Translations under genes and position numbers: made by a program | Part shown: positions 7,767 through 16,760 of the stretch, in pieces | Numbering within the stretch: the stretch's first letter is position 1 | Layout of the letters: every line of letters starts with the position of its first letter | Notes under the pieces: model-generated | The model's database searches: none | What the model saw: only the letters and a program-made list of their open reading frames with translations | Told to the model about the DNA's origin: nothing | Assembly: GCA_022452145.1 (NCBI GenBank) | Contig: JAKURY010000010.1 | Span: 20,705 to 84,704, forward strand | Direction: 5' to 3' | DNA length: 64,000 nt | Source of the DNA: Acidimicrobiales bacterium | Lineage (GTDB): Bacteria; Actinomycetota; Acidimicrobiia; Acidimicrobiales; MedAcidi-G1

Positions 7767-8239
7767 CGATCCTCCTGGTCCGCCACGGGTCGGCAGGCGA
7801 CCCCTACCGCTGGTCGGGTGACGACGTCGACCGACCGCTGGATGCAGGTGGCGTCGTCCAGGCCAGCCGGCTGAATGCCGCCGTGGCCGAACTCCACCGG
7901 CCGGTCACCCAGGTCATGAGCAGCCGGGCCGTCCGGTGCCTCCAGACCGTGGGGCCTCTCTGCGACCAGCACGGCGTGGAGCCGGAGGCGGTGGACACCC
8001 TGTTCGAGGGAGCCGCGGACATGACCACCCTGCTGGTCCGTGACCTGGCCGTCACGGATGGCAACGGGTCTGTCACGGTCCTGTGCAGCCATTCCGACGT
8101 GATCCTCGACGTCATCAGGGACCTGGTGGCAGACGGCGCCGGCCTCAGCGGAGGCCGCGGCTGCGGCTACGCCTCGATCTGGGAGCTGACGGCCACCAAC
8201 GGTCGGGTCGAGCACGCCCACTACCGGGCGACCCCCTGA
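7763..8239 (+). CDS. SixA-like histidine phosphatase family protein
   Basis: 158 aa. The GTG start overlaps the TGA of the desulfurase remnant (GTGA). ILLVRHGSAG gives the RHG catalytic motif at the N-terminus, SSRAVRCLQTVGPL the second arginine region, and VTVLCSHSDVI the second catalytic histidine. The length matches short SixA-type phosphohistidine phosphatases. The substrate is unknown. The gene is convergent with ccmHI across a hairpin. Confidence 0.85.
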   Translation: MTILLVRHGSAGDPYRWSGDDVDRPLDAGGVVQASRLNAAVAELHRPVTQVMSSRAVRCLQTVGPLCDQHGVEPEAVDTLFEGAADMTTLLVRDLAVTDGNGSVTVLCSHSDVILDVIRDLVADGAGLSGGRGCGYASIWELTATNGRVEHAHYRATP

Positions 8240-8263
8240 CCCCGGTCGCTGCGCCGGTGGGTC
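8238..8263. terminator. Candidate bidirectional hairpin terminator
   Basis: GACCC-CGG, 8-base loop, CCG-gt-GGGTC. The hairpin contains the stop codons of both convergent genes (phosphatase and ccmHI). No U-tract. Confidence 0.4.
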
Positions 8264-9506
8264 AGGAACCGCTTCCCGTCCCGGCGACCAGCAGGCCCGT
8301 CCCGACCAGCAGGTCGACCAGCTCGGCGGGAGGCCCGTCCAGCCCTGTGAACGTCGCCACGTCGATAGCGGCATCCTCCGGCCGGTCGACCAGCGTGGCC
8401 AGGACCGCCGCCCGGTAGGCCAGGCCGTACGGATCCACCGGGTCCACGGCAAGAGCCTCGTCCAGGCTTGCGAGGCCCCGCTCGACCAGCTCCGGCGACC
8501 GGGTGGCCGCCAGCAGCCAGCCCCGCTCGGCCAGCAGGGCGGCGGCATCCGGTCGGGATTCCAAGCCCGAGTCCAACAACTCCACGGCGGCCAGCAACTC
8601 CCCGGACGCCGCCAGGCCGGTAGCGATCCGCTGGCGCAGACGACTGGCCGCCAGCAGGTCGCCCACGATCGGCGGGGCCTCCAGTTCGTCCAGCACCACG
8701 AGGTCCCCGGCAGCCCCCACGTGGTCGCCGTCGGCATGGCGCTGCGACGCCCGGAAGACACGGACGTCCGGATACGCCGGGTCGACGGCGACCGCCTCAT
8801 CCAGGTCGGACCGCCCCTGAGCGGCATCGCCGGTCCTCCAACGGACCCAGCCCCGGTAGGCCAGGGCCTCGGCGTTGGACGGCTGGATCTCCAGCACCCG
8901 GGTGTAGAGAGCGACGGCCTCGTCGGGGGCCGCCACGCCGGCCTCTACCAGCAGGGTCCGGGAGGAGGACCTGATGTCTCCGCTCAACGTGTCGCCGGCC
9001 GACCGGTCGCCGGCGGTGCCGGCCACCAGCACGCCGGCCAGGACGGCCACAGCGACCACCGCGGCCAGCACCAGCGGGCGCCGTGGCGCAGGACCGCCAC
9101 CGCGACCCTGCCACCGCCGGACCGACGCCACCCCCCCGGCCAGGGCCACGCCGCCGACCATGACCGGAAGCACCCAGACCAGGCCGACGAGGCCGTCACC
9201 GCTCGGCATGTAGTCGATGTCCTCGCCGAACCGGTCGACCAGCATCGACCTGATCTCGCCGTCGGTACGACCCCGGTCGACCATGGTCCTGATGGTCGAC
9301 CGGATGGTCCGGGCGATCGGTACGTCGGACTCACCGAGCGACTGCCCCTGGCAGACCGGACAGGCGAAATCCCCGGCCAGGTCGCGGACGCGGTCGGCGT
9401 TGGTGAGCGCCGGCCGCTCCGCCACCTCTGACACCACCAGGCTGCCCACAGCCACGACCAGCACGAGGAGCCAGGTGAGGCGTCGACGAGAGTCGCCGGG
9501 CCTCAT
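8262..9506 (-). CDS. ccmH: CcmH-CcmI fusion, cytochrome c maturation
   Basis: 414 aa. Residues 10-30 are a membrane anchor. A CcmH/CycL domain follows with the redox motif FACPVCQ (Cys49, Cys52) and ESDVPIARTIRSTIR. A second membrane segment (about 105-125) and a third (about 145-165) come next, then TPR-like repeats (VALYTRVLEIQPSNAEALAYRGWVRW; SDLDEAVAVDPAYP; SLDEALAVDPVDP) equivalent to the CcmI/CycH chaperone part. CcmH reduces apocytochrome and CcmI holds it for haem ligation. It is the last gene of the operon, overlapping ccmG by 4 bases. Confidence 0.9.
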   Translation of the reverse strand: MRPGDSRRRLTWLLVLVVAVGSLVVSEVAERPALTNADRVRDLAGDFACPVCQGQSLGESDVPIARTIRSTIRTMVDRGRTDGEIRSMLVDRFGEDIDYMPSGDGLVGLVWVLPVMVGGVALAGGVASVRRWQGRGGGPAPRRPLVLAAVVAVAVLAGVLVAGTAGDRSAGDTLSGDIRSSSRTLLVEAGVAAPDEAVALYTRVLEIQPSNAEALAYRGWVRWRTGDAAQGRSDLDEAVAVDPAYPDVRVFRASQRHADGDHVGAAGDLVVLDELEAPPIVGDLLAASRLRQRIATGLAASGELLAAVELLDSGLESRPDAAALLAERGWLLAATRSPELVERGLASLDEALAVDPVDPYGLAYRAAVLATLVDRPEDAAIDVATFTGLDGPPAELVDLLVGTGLLVAGTGSGS

Positions 9507-10036
9507 GGGACGACCGCCACGGCACGGGCCAGCAGGTCCTCCAGGTCGTCCAGGGTCACGCCGCCGATCACCTTCGCCGCCACGTGCCCCGACGGGGTGA
9601 CCAGGTACGACTCGGGAACGGCCACCACTCCCCAGTCCACGGCGATCCGTCCCGTGTCGGCGGTGAGGACCGGCCAGCCACCCCCGTGTTCGACGAAGAA
9701 GGCGGCCACGGTCGACGGCCGGTCGTCGAAGGCGACGGTCACGATCCGCACGTCGTCGGCACCGGAGTGGGTGGCGGCGAACGCCACCAGCTCGGGGTGC
9801 TCCCTGACACAGGGCACACAGGTGGTGGAGAAGAAGTTGACAAGCACCCAGCGACCCCGCTGGTCGTCCAGGTCCCAGGTCGAGCCCTCTATCGTCGTTC
9901 CCACGACCGCAGGGGCCACGGCTCCGACCAGGTGGGTGGTCATACGGTCCCGGTTGGTGTCGCGGGTGGCGAACACGGCGATCAGGAGGGCCAGCACGAG
10001 GCCCACGGCCAGCGCCGCGGACCGGACCGGGCTCAC
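9503..10036 (-). CDS. ccmG: CcmG/DsbE-type thioredoxin-like protein
   Basis: 177 aa with a GTG start overlapping the ccmF stop by 4 bases. An N-terminal membrane anchor (residues 5-24) is followed by an extracytoplasmic thioredoxin fold with RWVLVNFFSTTCVPC (active-site Cys73 and Cys76) and the cis-proline region VVAVPESYLVTPSG. In System I it keeps apocytochrome CxxCH cysteines reduced. Position between ccmF and ccmHI confirms the role. Confidence 0.92.
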   Translation of the reverse strand: MSPVRSAALAVGLVLALLIAVFATRDTNRDRMTTHLVGAVAPAVVGTTIEGSTWDLDDQRGRWVLVNFFSTTCVPCVREHPELVAFAATHSGADDVRIVTVAFDDRPSTVAAFFVEHGGGWPVLTADTGRIAVDWGVVAVPESYLVTPSGHVAAKVIGGVTLDDLEDLLARAVAVVP

Positions 10037-12000
10037 GCCGACACCCCGTCCGACGACCGCCTCTCCGCCTCTGCGCCGTCGCCGTCACGCCGTCGCGCAG
10101 CGCCGGCTCCGGGCACGGCGGCCAGGGCCGTCCCGACGGCCATCACCGCGCCACCCACCCACAACCAGAGCACGAGGGGCTGCACGGTGACCCGCAGGAC
10201 GGTCGTCGTCGACCCGTCGTCGGGCACGGCCAGTACGGCCAGCTGCAGGTCGTCCCTCAGGGTGGACCGGGTGGCCGGCGTCCCGATGGTCTGGCCGGCG
10301 AAGGGGAACATGCTGATGGCGGGAAGGTATGGGTGCCCGTCGACGCGCACCGAGACGCGGATCTCGGTCTTCTCCGGAAGGTCGACGGTGGTCAGGCCGT
10401 CGAAGACCAGCTCGTGTCCGGCGAAGGAGGCCCGGTCGCCGGGCCGGTCGAACCGGAACTCGGCCTGCCTGACGAAGGCCGAGGAGCAGGCGAGCGCCAC
10501 GGCCACCACGGCCACACCGACGTGGACGACCATGCCGCCGCTGGAGCGTCCGACGAGGCCCCGTAGGCCCCGGGCCCGCACGGCCATCCAGAGTTGGCGG
10601 GCCGCGCCGCCGATCGAGAACCCCGCAAGGCCCACGGCCAGGGTCGGCGCCCACCCCCGGCTCCCCACAACCACTGCCAGCAGCATCGACGCAGCACCGA
10701 AGACGGCCGGCCAGCGCAGGCGGGTGGCCAGCAGCACAGCGGTGGCCCGCCCCCACGGCAGGACCGGTGCCACCGCCATCAGGAAAAGGAGGGCGAACCC
10801 GATCGGCATGGTCATGCGCTCGAAGTACGGGTTGCCGACCGAGATCCGGTCCCCATTGGCGGCCTCGACCAGCAGGGGGAACACCGTGCCCAGCAGCACC
10901 ACGAAGGCGAACGCCCCGAATAGCAGGTTGTTGAACAGGAACGCCCCGGTACGCGAGACCGGCGAGTCGATCGAACCGGCCGTCCGCAACTCGTCTCCCC
11001 GCCAGGCGATGAGGCCGACGGTCGTGACCACCACCAGCCCGAAGAATCCCAGCAGGAGAGGGCCGATACCGGACTCCGTGAAGGTGTGGACCGACTCCAG
11101 CACCCCCGACCGGGTGATGAAGGTACCGAGGATGGTCAGCGAGAACGTGGCGCAGAGCAGCGACAGGTTCCAGACCCGCAGCATCCCCTGGCGCTCCTGG
11201 ACCATGACCGAGTGCAGGTAGGCCGTGCCGGTCAACCACGGGAGGAACGAGGCGTTCTCCACCGGGTCCCACGCCCAGTAGCCGCCCCACCCCAGGACCT
11301 CGTACGACCACCATGCGCCCAACAGGACCCCCACCGTCAGGCAGCCCCAGGCCATGAGCGTCCAGCGGCGGGCCTCCAGCAGCCAGCCCTCCCCCATGCG
11401 ACCCGTGGCCAGCGACGCCACCGCCAGGGCGAACGGCACGGTGAAGCCCACATAGCCCAGGTAGAGCACCGGCGGGTGGAACGCCATGAGGACGTGGTTC
11501 TGGAGCAGTGGGTTGGGGCCCGGGCCGTCGTAGCCGGCCCACGGCTCGAAGCGGGCGAACGGGTGGGCCGGACCGGCCAGCAGGAGGAAGAAGAAGGCGC
11601 ACACCACGAACAGCACCAGCAGTGCCCAGCCCACGACGGGATCGTGCAGCCGGTGCCGGAACCGTCGTACCACCAGCACCACGTAGCCCACCAGGATCAG
11701 GACCCACAGCAGGATCGACCCCTCGAGCGCCGACCAGAGGGTGGCCACGTTGAACAGGGCCGGGGTGCGGTGGCTGCCGTGTTCGGCCACGAACGCAACG
11801 GTGAAGTCGCGGGTGATGAGCGCTCGCTCCATGACCGCCACCTGACCTACCGCGGCGATGGCCACCAGGGCCACCCAGGCACGGGACCGCACCACGAAGA
11901 CGGGATTACGGGTCGCGAGGCCCCAGGCCACGCTGAGCAGGCCGGCCACCGAGGCGGACAGCCCGAGGGCGACGAATGCCGTGCCGAGGGTGGCGTTCAA
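10033..12000 (-). CDS. ccmF: Cytochrome c haem lyase subunit CcmF
   Basis: 655 aa, the expected size for CcmF, with about 14-15 hydrophobic segments. Recognisable landmarks are NVATLWSALEGSILLW near the N-terminus, the WWD-type tryptophan-rich haem-handling motif GWGGYWAWDPVENASFLPWL, HSVMVQERQG, and TFITRSGVLESVHTF. CcmF with CcmH/I ligates haem to apocytochrome c. The ATG overlaps the ccmE stop by 4 bases. Confidence 0.95.
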   Translation of the reverse strand: MNATLGTAFVALGLSASVAGLLSVAWGLATRNPVFVVRSRAWVALVAIAAVGQVAVMERALITRDFTVAFVAEHGSHRTPALFNVATLWSALEGSILLWVLILVGYVVLVVRRFRHRLHDPVVGWALLVLFVVCAFFFLLLAGPAHPFARFEPWAGYDGPGPNPLLQNHVLMAFHPPVLYLGYVGFTVPFALAVASLATGRMGEGWLLEARRWTLMAWGCLTVGVLLGAWWSYEVLGWGGYWAWDPVENASFLPWLTGTAYLHSVMVQERQGMLRVWNLSLLCATFSLTILGTFITRSGVLESVHTFTESGIGPLLLGFFGLVVVTTVGLIAWRGDELRTAGSIDSPVSRTGAFLFNNLLFGAFAFVVLLGTVFPLLVEAANGDRISVGNPYFERMTMPIGFALLFLMAVAPVLPWGRATAVLLATRLRWPAVFGAASMLLAVVVGSRGWAPTLAVGLAGFSIGGAARQLWMAVRARGLRGLVGRSSGGMVVHVGVAVVAVALACSSAFVRQAEFRFDRPGDRASFAGHELVFDGLTTVDLPEKTEIRVSVRVDGHPYLPAISMFPFAGQTIGTPATRSTLRDDLQLAVLAVPDDGSTTTVLRVTVQPLVLWLWVGGAVMAVGTALAAVPGAGAARRRDGDGAEAERRSSDGVSA

Positions 12001-12533
12001 CCGGTCTCCCCACAGGGCTCCAACTCGGCGCCATCCGACCGGTAGTCGTTGTCGTGCTTCACCACCATGTGGTCCGTCCGGAGAAACCAGCCGTCATCGG
12101 CCGCTCCGGAGAGACCGTCGACGCCGGGTGGCCGCCCGGCGGTCCAGGCGCCCTGGAGCACCACCGGCACCCCGGGCTGGAACAGCTCGGCCGGATCGCC
12201 CATGTGGACGACGTCAGCCAGCACGTCGCCTGCGCAGAGGGTGAACACGACGGCCGATCCGCCATCCAGCTCTGCGACCACAAGCCCGGGCTCCGGGGTT
12301 CCGACCACGCGGAACCGGCCGTCACCCAGCTCGGACCGCAGCTCGACAGCCTCGGCCACGTCGTAGAAGAACAGCGAGGCGTCGCCCAGCGTGCGAAGCA
12401 GGACGTACACCAGGGCACCCACCACCACCAGCACGAGGGCGATGGCCCCGGGGCGACGGGTCCCGGCCCCCGGCCTCGACGGCCGGGGCGTCAGGTCCAG
12501 GGGCGACGGCTCCGGTCCGGCGTCGTCAGCCAC
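11997..12533 (-). CDS. ccmE: Haem chaperone CcmE
   Basis: 178 aa. One N-terminal membrane segment (about residues 28-47) and an OB-like beta domain. The covalent haem-binding motif is at the C-terminus: FLRTDHMVVKHDNDY, with His160 and Tyr164 as the canonical HxxxY. CcmE receives haem from CcmABCD and hands it to CcmF. It overlaps the small ccmD-like frame by 8 bases and ccmF by 4. Confidence 0.9.
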   Translation of the reverse strand: MADDAGPEPSPLDLTPRPSRPGAGTRRPGAIALVLVVVGALVYVLLRTLGDASLFFYDVAEAVELRSELGDGRFRVVGTPEPGLVVAELDGGSAVVFTLCAGDVLADVVHMGDPAELFQPGVPVVLQGAWTAGRPPGVDGLSGAADDGWFLRTDHMVVKHDNDYRSDGAELEPCGETG

Positions 12534-12684
12534 CGTCGGTCCCCGGGGACTCCAACCACCGACGGTGGCCCTCGGGAACCAGGGCGCTCAGCCGGCGACC
12601 GCGCCTGACCACGCGGAGGGCATAGCCGCCCAGCACGGCCAGGGAGATCCCCCAACCGGCGATCAGGTAGCCGAGATGGGTCAT
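12526..12684 (-). CDS. ccmD: CcmD-like small membrane protein
   Basis: 52 aa: MTHLGYLIAGWGISLAVLGG.. with one transmembrane helix (residues 5-24), then a basic stretch RVVRRGRRLSALVPEGHRRW. Size, topology, and position exactly between ccmC and ccmE (overlapping both by a few bases) are those of CcmD, which stabilises the CcmABC-CcmE complex. CcmD proteins are poorly conserved, so the call rests on context. Confidence 0.75.
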   Translation of the reverse strand: MTHLGYLIAGWGISLAVLGGYALRVVRRGRRLSALVPEGHRRWLESPGTDGG

Positions 12685-13505
12685 GGCGACGCCTCCCCGG
12701 CCGGTCCGTCCCGACCACCGACGGCGGCATCCAGCTCGGCGGGAGACGTCTCGCCACGACGTTCGGCTATGGCCGCCTCGATCCCGTGGTCGATCGCCGC
12801 CTGCTCCAGCCATCCGACCCGGAACCTCTGCAGGATCAGCCAGCAGACCACCAACCCGAAGGCCAGGAAGCCGAACATGAGGGTGAACAGCGTGAGGTCC
12901 TCGATCTTGAGCTCCTCCAGCGTGGACTGCTGGTGCAACGTGCGGTTCTCCCACCATGCCACCGACCTGTTCACTAGCGGGATGTCCAGTACGGCCACGA
13001 GGGCCACCACGGCCGCCCGCCGCGCCTGGCGCCGGGGATCGGCGGTCGTGCGGCGCAGGGCCAGGTAGCCGGCGAACAGCAGGAACAGAACCAGCGTGGT
13101 CATGAGGCGCACGTCGCCCCACTCCCACCAGGTGTTCCACACCGGGCGACCCCAGATCGAACCGGTGACCAGCACGAGGCCGCAGAGCACGGTGCCCACC
13201 TCGGCCGCCGAATGGGCCATGACGTCCCACCAGCGCGTGCGCTTCACCAGGACGCCGACGCTGGCCACCGCACACAGGAGGTATGACACGTACATGAGAA
13301 CGGCCATCGGCACGTGCAGGTACAGCATGCGAACGGCATCGAGCTGGCCGAACTCCTCACCGGTGGTCGGGTGGATCCGGACGTCCGGCCCGGTCAGGAC
13401 GAAGGCCAGGACGCCGAGTGCCGCAAGTCCCACCAGGGCGGCGCATCCCAGCAGGCGCGAGCCGCGGGACCCTGTGGTGTCTCGTCGCTCGTCTCGTCCG
13501 GCCAT
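12681..13505 (-). CDS. ccmC: Haem-presenting protein CcmC
   Basis: 274 aa, six membrane segments. The tryptophan-rich periplasmic motif is VWNTWWEWGDVRLMTTLVLF, flanked by the expected histidines (YLHVPMAVLMY and MAHSAAEVG). CcmC binds haem with CcmE and, with CcmABD, loads it. The C-terminal soluble tail of about 40 residues is longer than in proteobacterial CcmC. It overlaps ccmD by 4 bases and follows ccmB by 12. Confidence 0.92.
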   Translation of the reverse strand: MAGRDERRDTTGSRGSRLLGCAALVGLAALGVLAFVLTGPDVRIHPTTGEEFGQLDAVRMLYLHVPMAVLMYVSYLLCAVASVGVLVKRTRWWDVMAHSAAEVGTVLCGLVLVTGSIWGRPVWNTWWEWGDVRLMTTLVLFLLFAGYLALRRTTADPRRQARRAAVVALVAVLDIPLVNRSVAWWENRTLHQQSTLEELKIEDLTLFTLMFGFLAFGLVVCWLILQRFRVGWLEQAAIDHGIEAAIAERRGETSPAELDAAVGGRDGPAGEASP

Positions 13506-13517
13506 CGGGGCTCCCGG

Positions 13518-14222
13518 TCAGTCCTCGATCAGCACGCCGTGGGCCAGGGCGCCGACCACGGTGACGACCAGGGCGGCCACGGCCAGCAGCCCGGTCCAGG
13601 CCCAACCGTCGACCGCCGCGGCCCCTAGGGCATCGTCGAACGCCCGGGTGGCCCCGATCAGCACCGGCGCCAGAACCGGGAGCAGCAGGATCGGCAGGAG
13701 GGTCTCCCGCACCCCTAGCCCCGAGGCCAGCGCGCCGTAGAGGGTACCGGCAGCCGCCACGGCGACCCCGGCCAGCAGACCGGCCACCACCAACAGGACC
13801 GGGTCGACCACCTCGACCCCGTAGAGCACCAGCAGGCCGCCGACCAGCACCGCCTCCAGCAGCACCAGCTGCACGAACACCGCTGCGGCCTTGCCCAGGA
13901 ACAGCGACGACGGTGGGAGTCCGGACATGCGCAACGCATCCAGGGTTCCGTCCGACTGGTCCACCGACGCCGACCGGTGCACGGCCAGCAGGGCGCTGAG
14001 CAGGACCGCCACCCAGAACAGGCCCGGTGCGAACGTCCGGAGGGTGCGATGGTCGGCGTCCAGGGCGAAGCCGAACAACACCAGCACCAGCAGGGCGAAC
14101 GGCACCACCTGGTCGACCACCACCCGGGACCGGACCTCTATCCGCAGGTCGCGTGCCGCCACCAGCCACGCGTCGCCCAGGAACCTACGCAGCTCAGCCA
14201 CGGGAACCACCCCCGTCGCCAC
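13518..14222 (-). CDS. ccmB: Haem exporter permease CcmB
   Basis: 234 aa with six membrane helices. N-terminal ARDLRIEVRSR leads into the first helix; VHRSASVDQSDGTLDALRMSGLPP is the cytoplasmic loop characteristic of CcmB. It forms the ABC module with CcmA, whose 3' end it overlaps by 29 bases. Confidence 0.92.
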   Translation of the reverse strand: MATGVVPVAELRRFLGDAWLVAARDLRIEVRSRVVVDQVVPFALLVLVLFGFALDADHRTLRTFAPGLFWVAVLLSALLAVHRSASVDQSDGTLDALRMSGLPPSSLFLGKAAAVFVQLVLLEAVLVGGLLVLYGVEVVDPVLLVVAGLLAGVAVAAAGTLYGALASGLGVRETLLPILLLPVLAPVLIGATRAFDDALGAAAVDGWAWTGLLAVAALVVTVVGALAHGVLIED

Positions 14223-14901
14223 GACCGGTGTCGTCGACCACCACTCCCCCGGCGATGGTCACCACCCGCGGACCCAGCACGGCCACCCGGTCCAGTTCGT
14301 GGGAGGAGACCAGCACCGTGGCCCCGGAGGCCACGGCATCGCCGATGAGGACGTCGACGACGTCGCGTCCCGCCTGGTCCAGACCGGCGTGGGGTTCGTC
14401 CATGAGCCACAACTCCGGTCGACGGACGACCAGGGCTGCCAGCGACGCCCGCCGCCGCTGCCCGGCCGACAGGGTGTGGACGGGTTGCCCGAAGAGCCGC
14501 TCGGCCACGCCCAGTCGGACCATCGCCACCCCGACCCTGTCGGTGGCCTCTTCGGCCGACAACCCCGCGGCACGGGCCCAGAAGTGCACGTTCTGCACGA
14601 CCGTCAGGTCGTCGTAGAGGCCCATGGCATGACCCAGCAGGGCCACGCGCCTGCGAACCGAACGGCGTTCGTGGACGAGGTCATGGCCGAGCACCTCGAC
14701 GGATCCGGCCTCGGGCCGCACCAGGCCGGCGCAAAGGCGGAGCAGGGTGGTCTTGCCGGCCCCGTTCGGCCCCCGGACGAGGACGATCTCACCGGGTTCC
14801 ACCGTGAGGTCGACCCCGGCGAGCGCTGGGAAGTTCCCCAACAGCGCCACCGCCCCGCGTAAGTCGACCACTGGCACCCCGTCACGGTACCGGTCGGCCA
14901 T
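14194..14901 (-). CDS. ccmA: Haem exporter ATP-binding protein CcmA
   Basis: 235 aa ABC ATPase: Walker [11 protein letters not shown]-loop region LLGHAMGLYDDLTV, signature LSAGQRRR (the LSAGQ form usual for CcmA), Walker B LWLMDEPHAGLD and H-loop VLVSSH. First gene of the ccm operon. Its start codon lies only 11 bases from the divergent lipoprotein gene, so its promoter must lie inside that gene's 5' end. Confidence 0.93.
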   Translation of the reverse strand: MADRYRDGVPVVDLRGAVALLGNFPALAGVDLTVEPGEIVLVRGPNGAGKTTLLRLCAGLVRPEAGSVEVLGHDLVHERRSVRRRVALLGHAMGLYDDLTVVQNVHFWARAAGLSAEEATDRVGVAMVRLGVAERLFGQPVHTLSAGQRRRASLAALVVRRPELWLMDEPHAGLDQAGRDVVDVLIGDAVASGATVLVSSHELDRVAVLGPRVVTIAGGVVVDDTGRGDGGGSRG

Positions 14902-14906
14902 ACCCT
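14901..14906 (+). promoter_or_regulatory. Putative -10 box, leaderless promoter of the lipoprotein gene
   Basis: TACCCT followed by 6 bases and the ATG; no Shine-Dalgarno sequence. The first base overlaps the start codon of the divergent ccmA gene. Confidence 0.5.
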
Positions 14907-14912
14907 GACCCC

Positions 14913-15491
14913 ATGCCCGATCCCCGGAGCACCTGTCGCCGGCTGCTGACGGCGGTCACTATGGCGATCCTCCTGGCCGCTTGCACGGACGATCCGTCCG
15001 ACCCGCAGTCGCCGACGTCCGATCCGGCGGAGGCGACCACCTCGATCGTGGAGGTCCGACCGACGCTGGCCGACGAGGGCATCCCGAACTGGGTGGGCGA
15101 CGTGGTGAACCTCCACGACCTGGAGGACGGTGCCTGCTTCAACCGCTACTCGTGGGTGCAGGACGATCGGCACGTCGAGCTCGACACACGGGTCCCCTGC
15201 GGTGGACCCCACCAGCACGAGGTCTACCTCCGGACCGAGCACCCGGCCCGGGCCGGGGCACCATGGCCGGGAGACCGGGAGATGGAGGCGTTCGCCAGGG
15301 CGCAGTGCTACGGGGCATTCGCCGACTTCGTGGGCGAGATCTACGAGCTGTCAGAGCTGGAGCTCGGCTACCTCACCCCGTCCAGAACCGACTTCGAGCA
15401 CGAGGATGCCCGGTTCCGCGGAATCCACTGCTACCTCCTCCGCGACGACGGCGAGGAGATGGTCGGTTCGGCACGGGACAGCCGCCGCTAG
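14913..15491 (+). CDS. Septum-formation-type lipoprotein
   Basis: 192 aa. Basic N-terminus, hydrophobic stretch and lipobox LLAACTD (Cys near residue 26), then a short low-complexity linker. The mature domain has the pattern of the actinobacterial septum-formation family: DLEDGACFNRY, VPCGGPHQHEVYL, CYGAFADFVG and FRGIHCYLL, with paired cysteines likely forming disulfides. It should be anchored to the outer face of the membrane. Function is not established. Confidence 0.7.
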   Translation: MPDPRSTCRRLLTAVTMAILLAACTDDPSDPQSPTSDPAEATTSIVEVRPTLADEGIPNWVGDVVNLHDLEDGACFNRYSWVQDDRHVELDTRVPCGGPHQHEVYLRTEHPARAGAPWPGDREMEAFARAQCYGAFADFVGEIYELSELELGYLTPSRTDFEHEDARFRGIHCYLLRDDGEEMVGSARDSRR

Positions 15492-15554
15492 CCCGACCCC
15501 CGGGAACCCCTCCGGCCGACCCGGCATCGCGTGGGCCCACCCCCGGGGAGCCCC

Positions 15555-16760
15555 TCAGGCGCCCCCCGCATCGCGTCGGCCGGCCAGCAGCAGGGCCAGG
15601 CCGGCCCATGACTGGGGCACGGCACCCAGGCCACCACCGGTATCGGCGTTCCAGTACTCGGCCAGCCCCGAGGCCCACGCGCCGGCCACCGTCGTCCGGG
15701 CCAGGGTGCGAGCCGACACGGGAGAGTGCCGATCCGTGGCCAGGACCATGAGGTAGGCCAACTGTGGCCACACCGGCCCACGCCAGTAGGCATCGGGATC
15801 GAACGACGGTTCGCCACGGTGCACTCCGGTCGGCCCTGCCGGACCACCGTGGGCTGTCGGATCCAGGAGCTGGTCGATGACGGTTGCCGCCCGCCGCGGG
15901 TCGTCCTCGACCAGGAGGGGGAGCAGGCCGTCCAGCGTCCGGGCCCGTCCCGACCCGTCGGCCGTGGGCCCGGCATCCACCCAGGTTCCGGCCTCGTCGG
16001 ACCACCGGTCCCCCAGCGCCCCCGCCAGCTCGTCGGACGCGGCGGCCAGGCCATCGTCGCCGACCACGGCGGCCAGCTCACGGGCGTTGAAGGCCACCAG
16101 GGCGTTGAACCCGACCGGGGCCACCGGAAAGGCGGGGTTCTGGATGGGCGAACCGTCGGATCCGGCCTGGATGGTCGACACCAGCCGGTCCTTGGCCACC
16201 CCCCACCGGTCCCGGTCGAAGCCGTCGGGGCAGCGGTCGTCCCACCGTGGAGAGTCGTCGATTCCAGTCTCCCACGGGTGGCACACCAGGAGCAGGCCCG
16301 ACCGGTGGCGGGCCCGCTGGTCAATCAGGAAGCCGACGCCGGCGACCGCCGCGTCCACCACCTCGTCAGGAGGTGGCGACCCGGCACGTACCAGCTCGGC
16401 GACAGCGTGCCCGTACATGGGCGGCTGGGTGATCGACGAACCGTCCCGACGGCCCCAGAGGTCCTCATGGGCGCCGGGCGCCTGCACGTAGTTCATGTGG
16501 GGGACGAACCCGGACGGGGCCTGTGGACGGAACACCTCGGCCAACTCTCTCTGGGCGCGCCCGCCCTCGCCCAGTGCCTGCCAGATGAGCACGTGGAAGC
16601 AGGAGTCCCACAGCCACTGCCACGGGTAGATCCCCGGGTTGGGGGCTGCGTACCCTTCCGACACCCAGTGGTCCTCCAGCAGCCGTCCCACGGCGGCCCG
16701 GAGGTCAACGAACGATGGGTCCGGGAGACCATTGCCACCCACCAGGAAGCCTCGCTGCAC
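15555..16760 (-). CDS. GH63/MGH-like six-hairpin glycoside hydrolase
   Basis: 401 aa. The GTG start has GGAGA five bases upstream. Landmarks of the mannosylglycerate/glucosylglycerate hydrolase type are YPWQWLWDSCFHVLIW (general acid Asp in WDSCF), GFVPHMNY, SSITQPPMYGHAV, CHPWETGIDDSPRWD, YWRGPVWPQLAYL and the C-terminal LAEYWNADTGGGLGAVPQSW with a candidate catalytic Glu. No signal peptide, so it likely trims intracellular glycosides such as compatible solutes. Its 5' end overlaps the divergent glycosyltransferase. The exact substrate is not readable. Confidence 0.75.
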   Translation of the reverse strand: MQRGFLVGGNGLPDPSFVDLRAAVGRLLEDHWVSEGYAAPNPGIYPWQWLWDSCFHVLIWQALGEGGRAQRELAEVFRPQAPSGFVPHMNYVQAPGAHEDLWGRRDGSSITQPPMYGHAVAELVRAGSPPPDEVVDAAVAGVGFLIDQRARHRSGLLLVCHPWETGIDDSPRWDDRCPDGFDRDRWGVAKDRLVSTIQAGSDGSPIQNPAFPVAPVGFNALVAFNARELAAVVGDDGLAAASDELAGALGDRWSDEAGTWVDAGPTADGSGRARTLDGLLPLLVEDDPRRAATVIDQLLDPTAHGGPAGPTGVHRGEPSFDPDAYWRGPVWPQLAYLMVLATDRHSPVSARTLARTTVAGAWASGLAEYWNADTGGGLGAVPQSWAGLALLLAGRRDAGGA

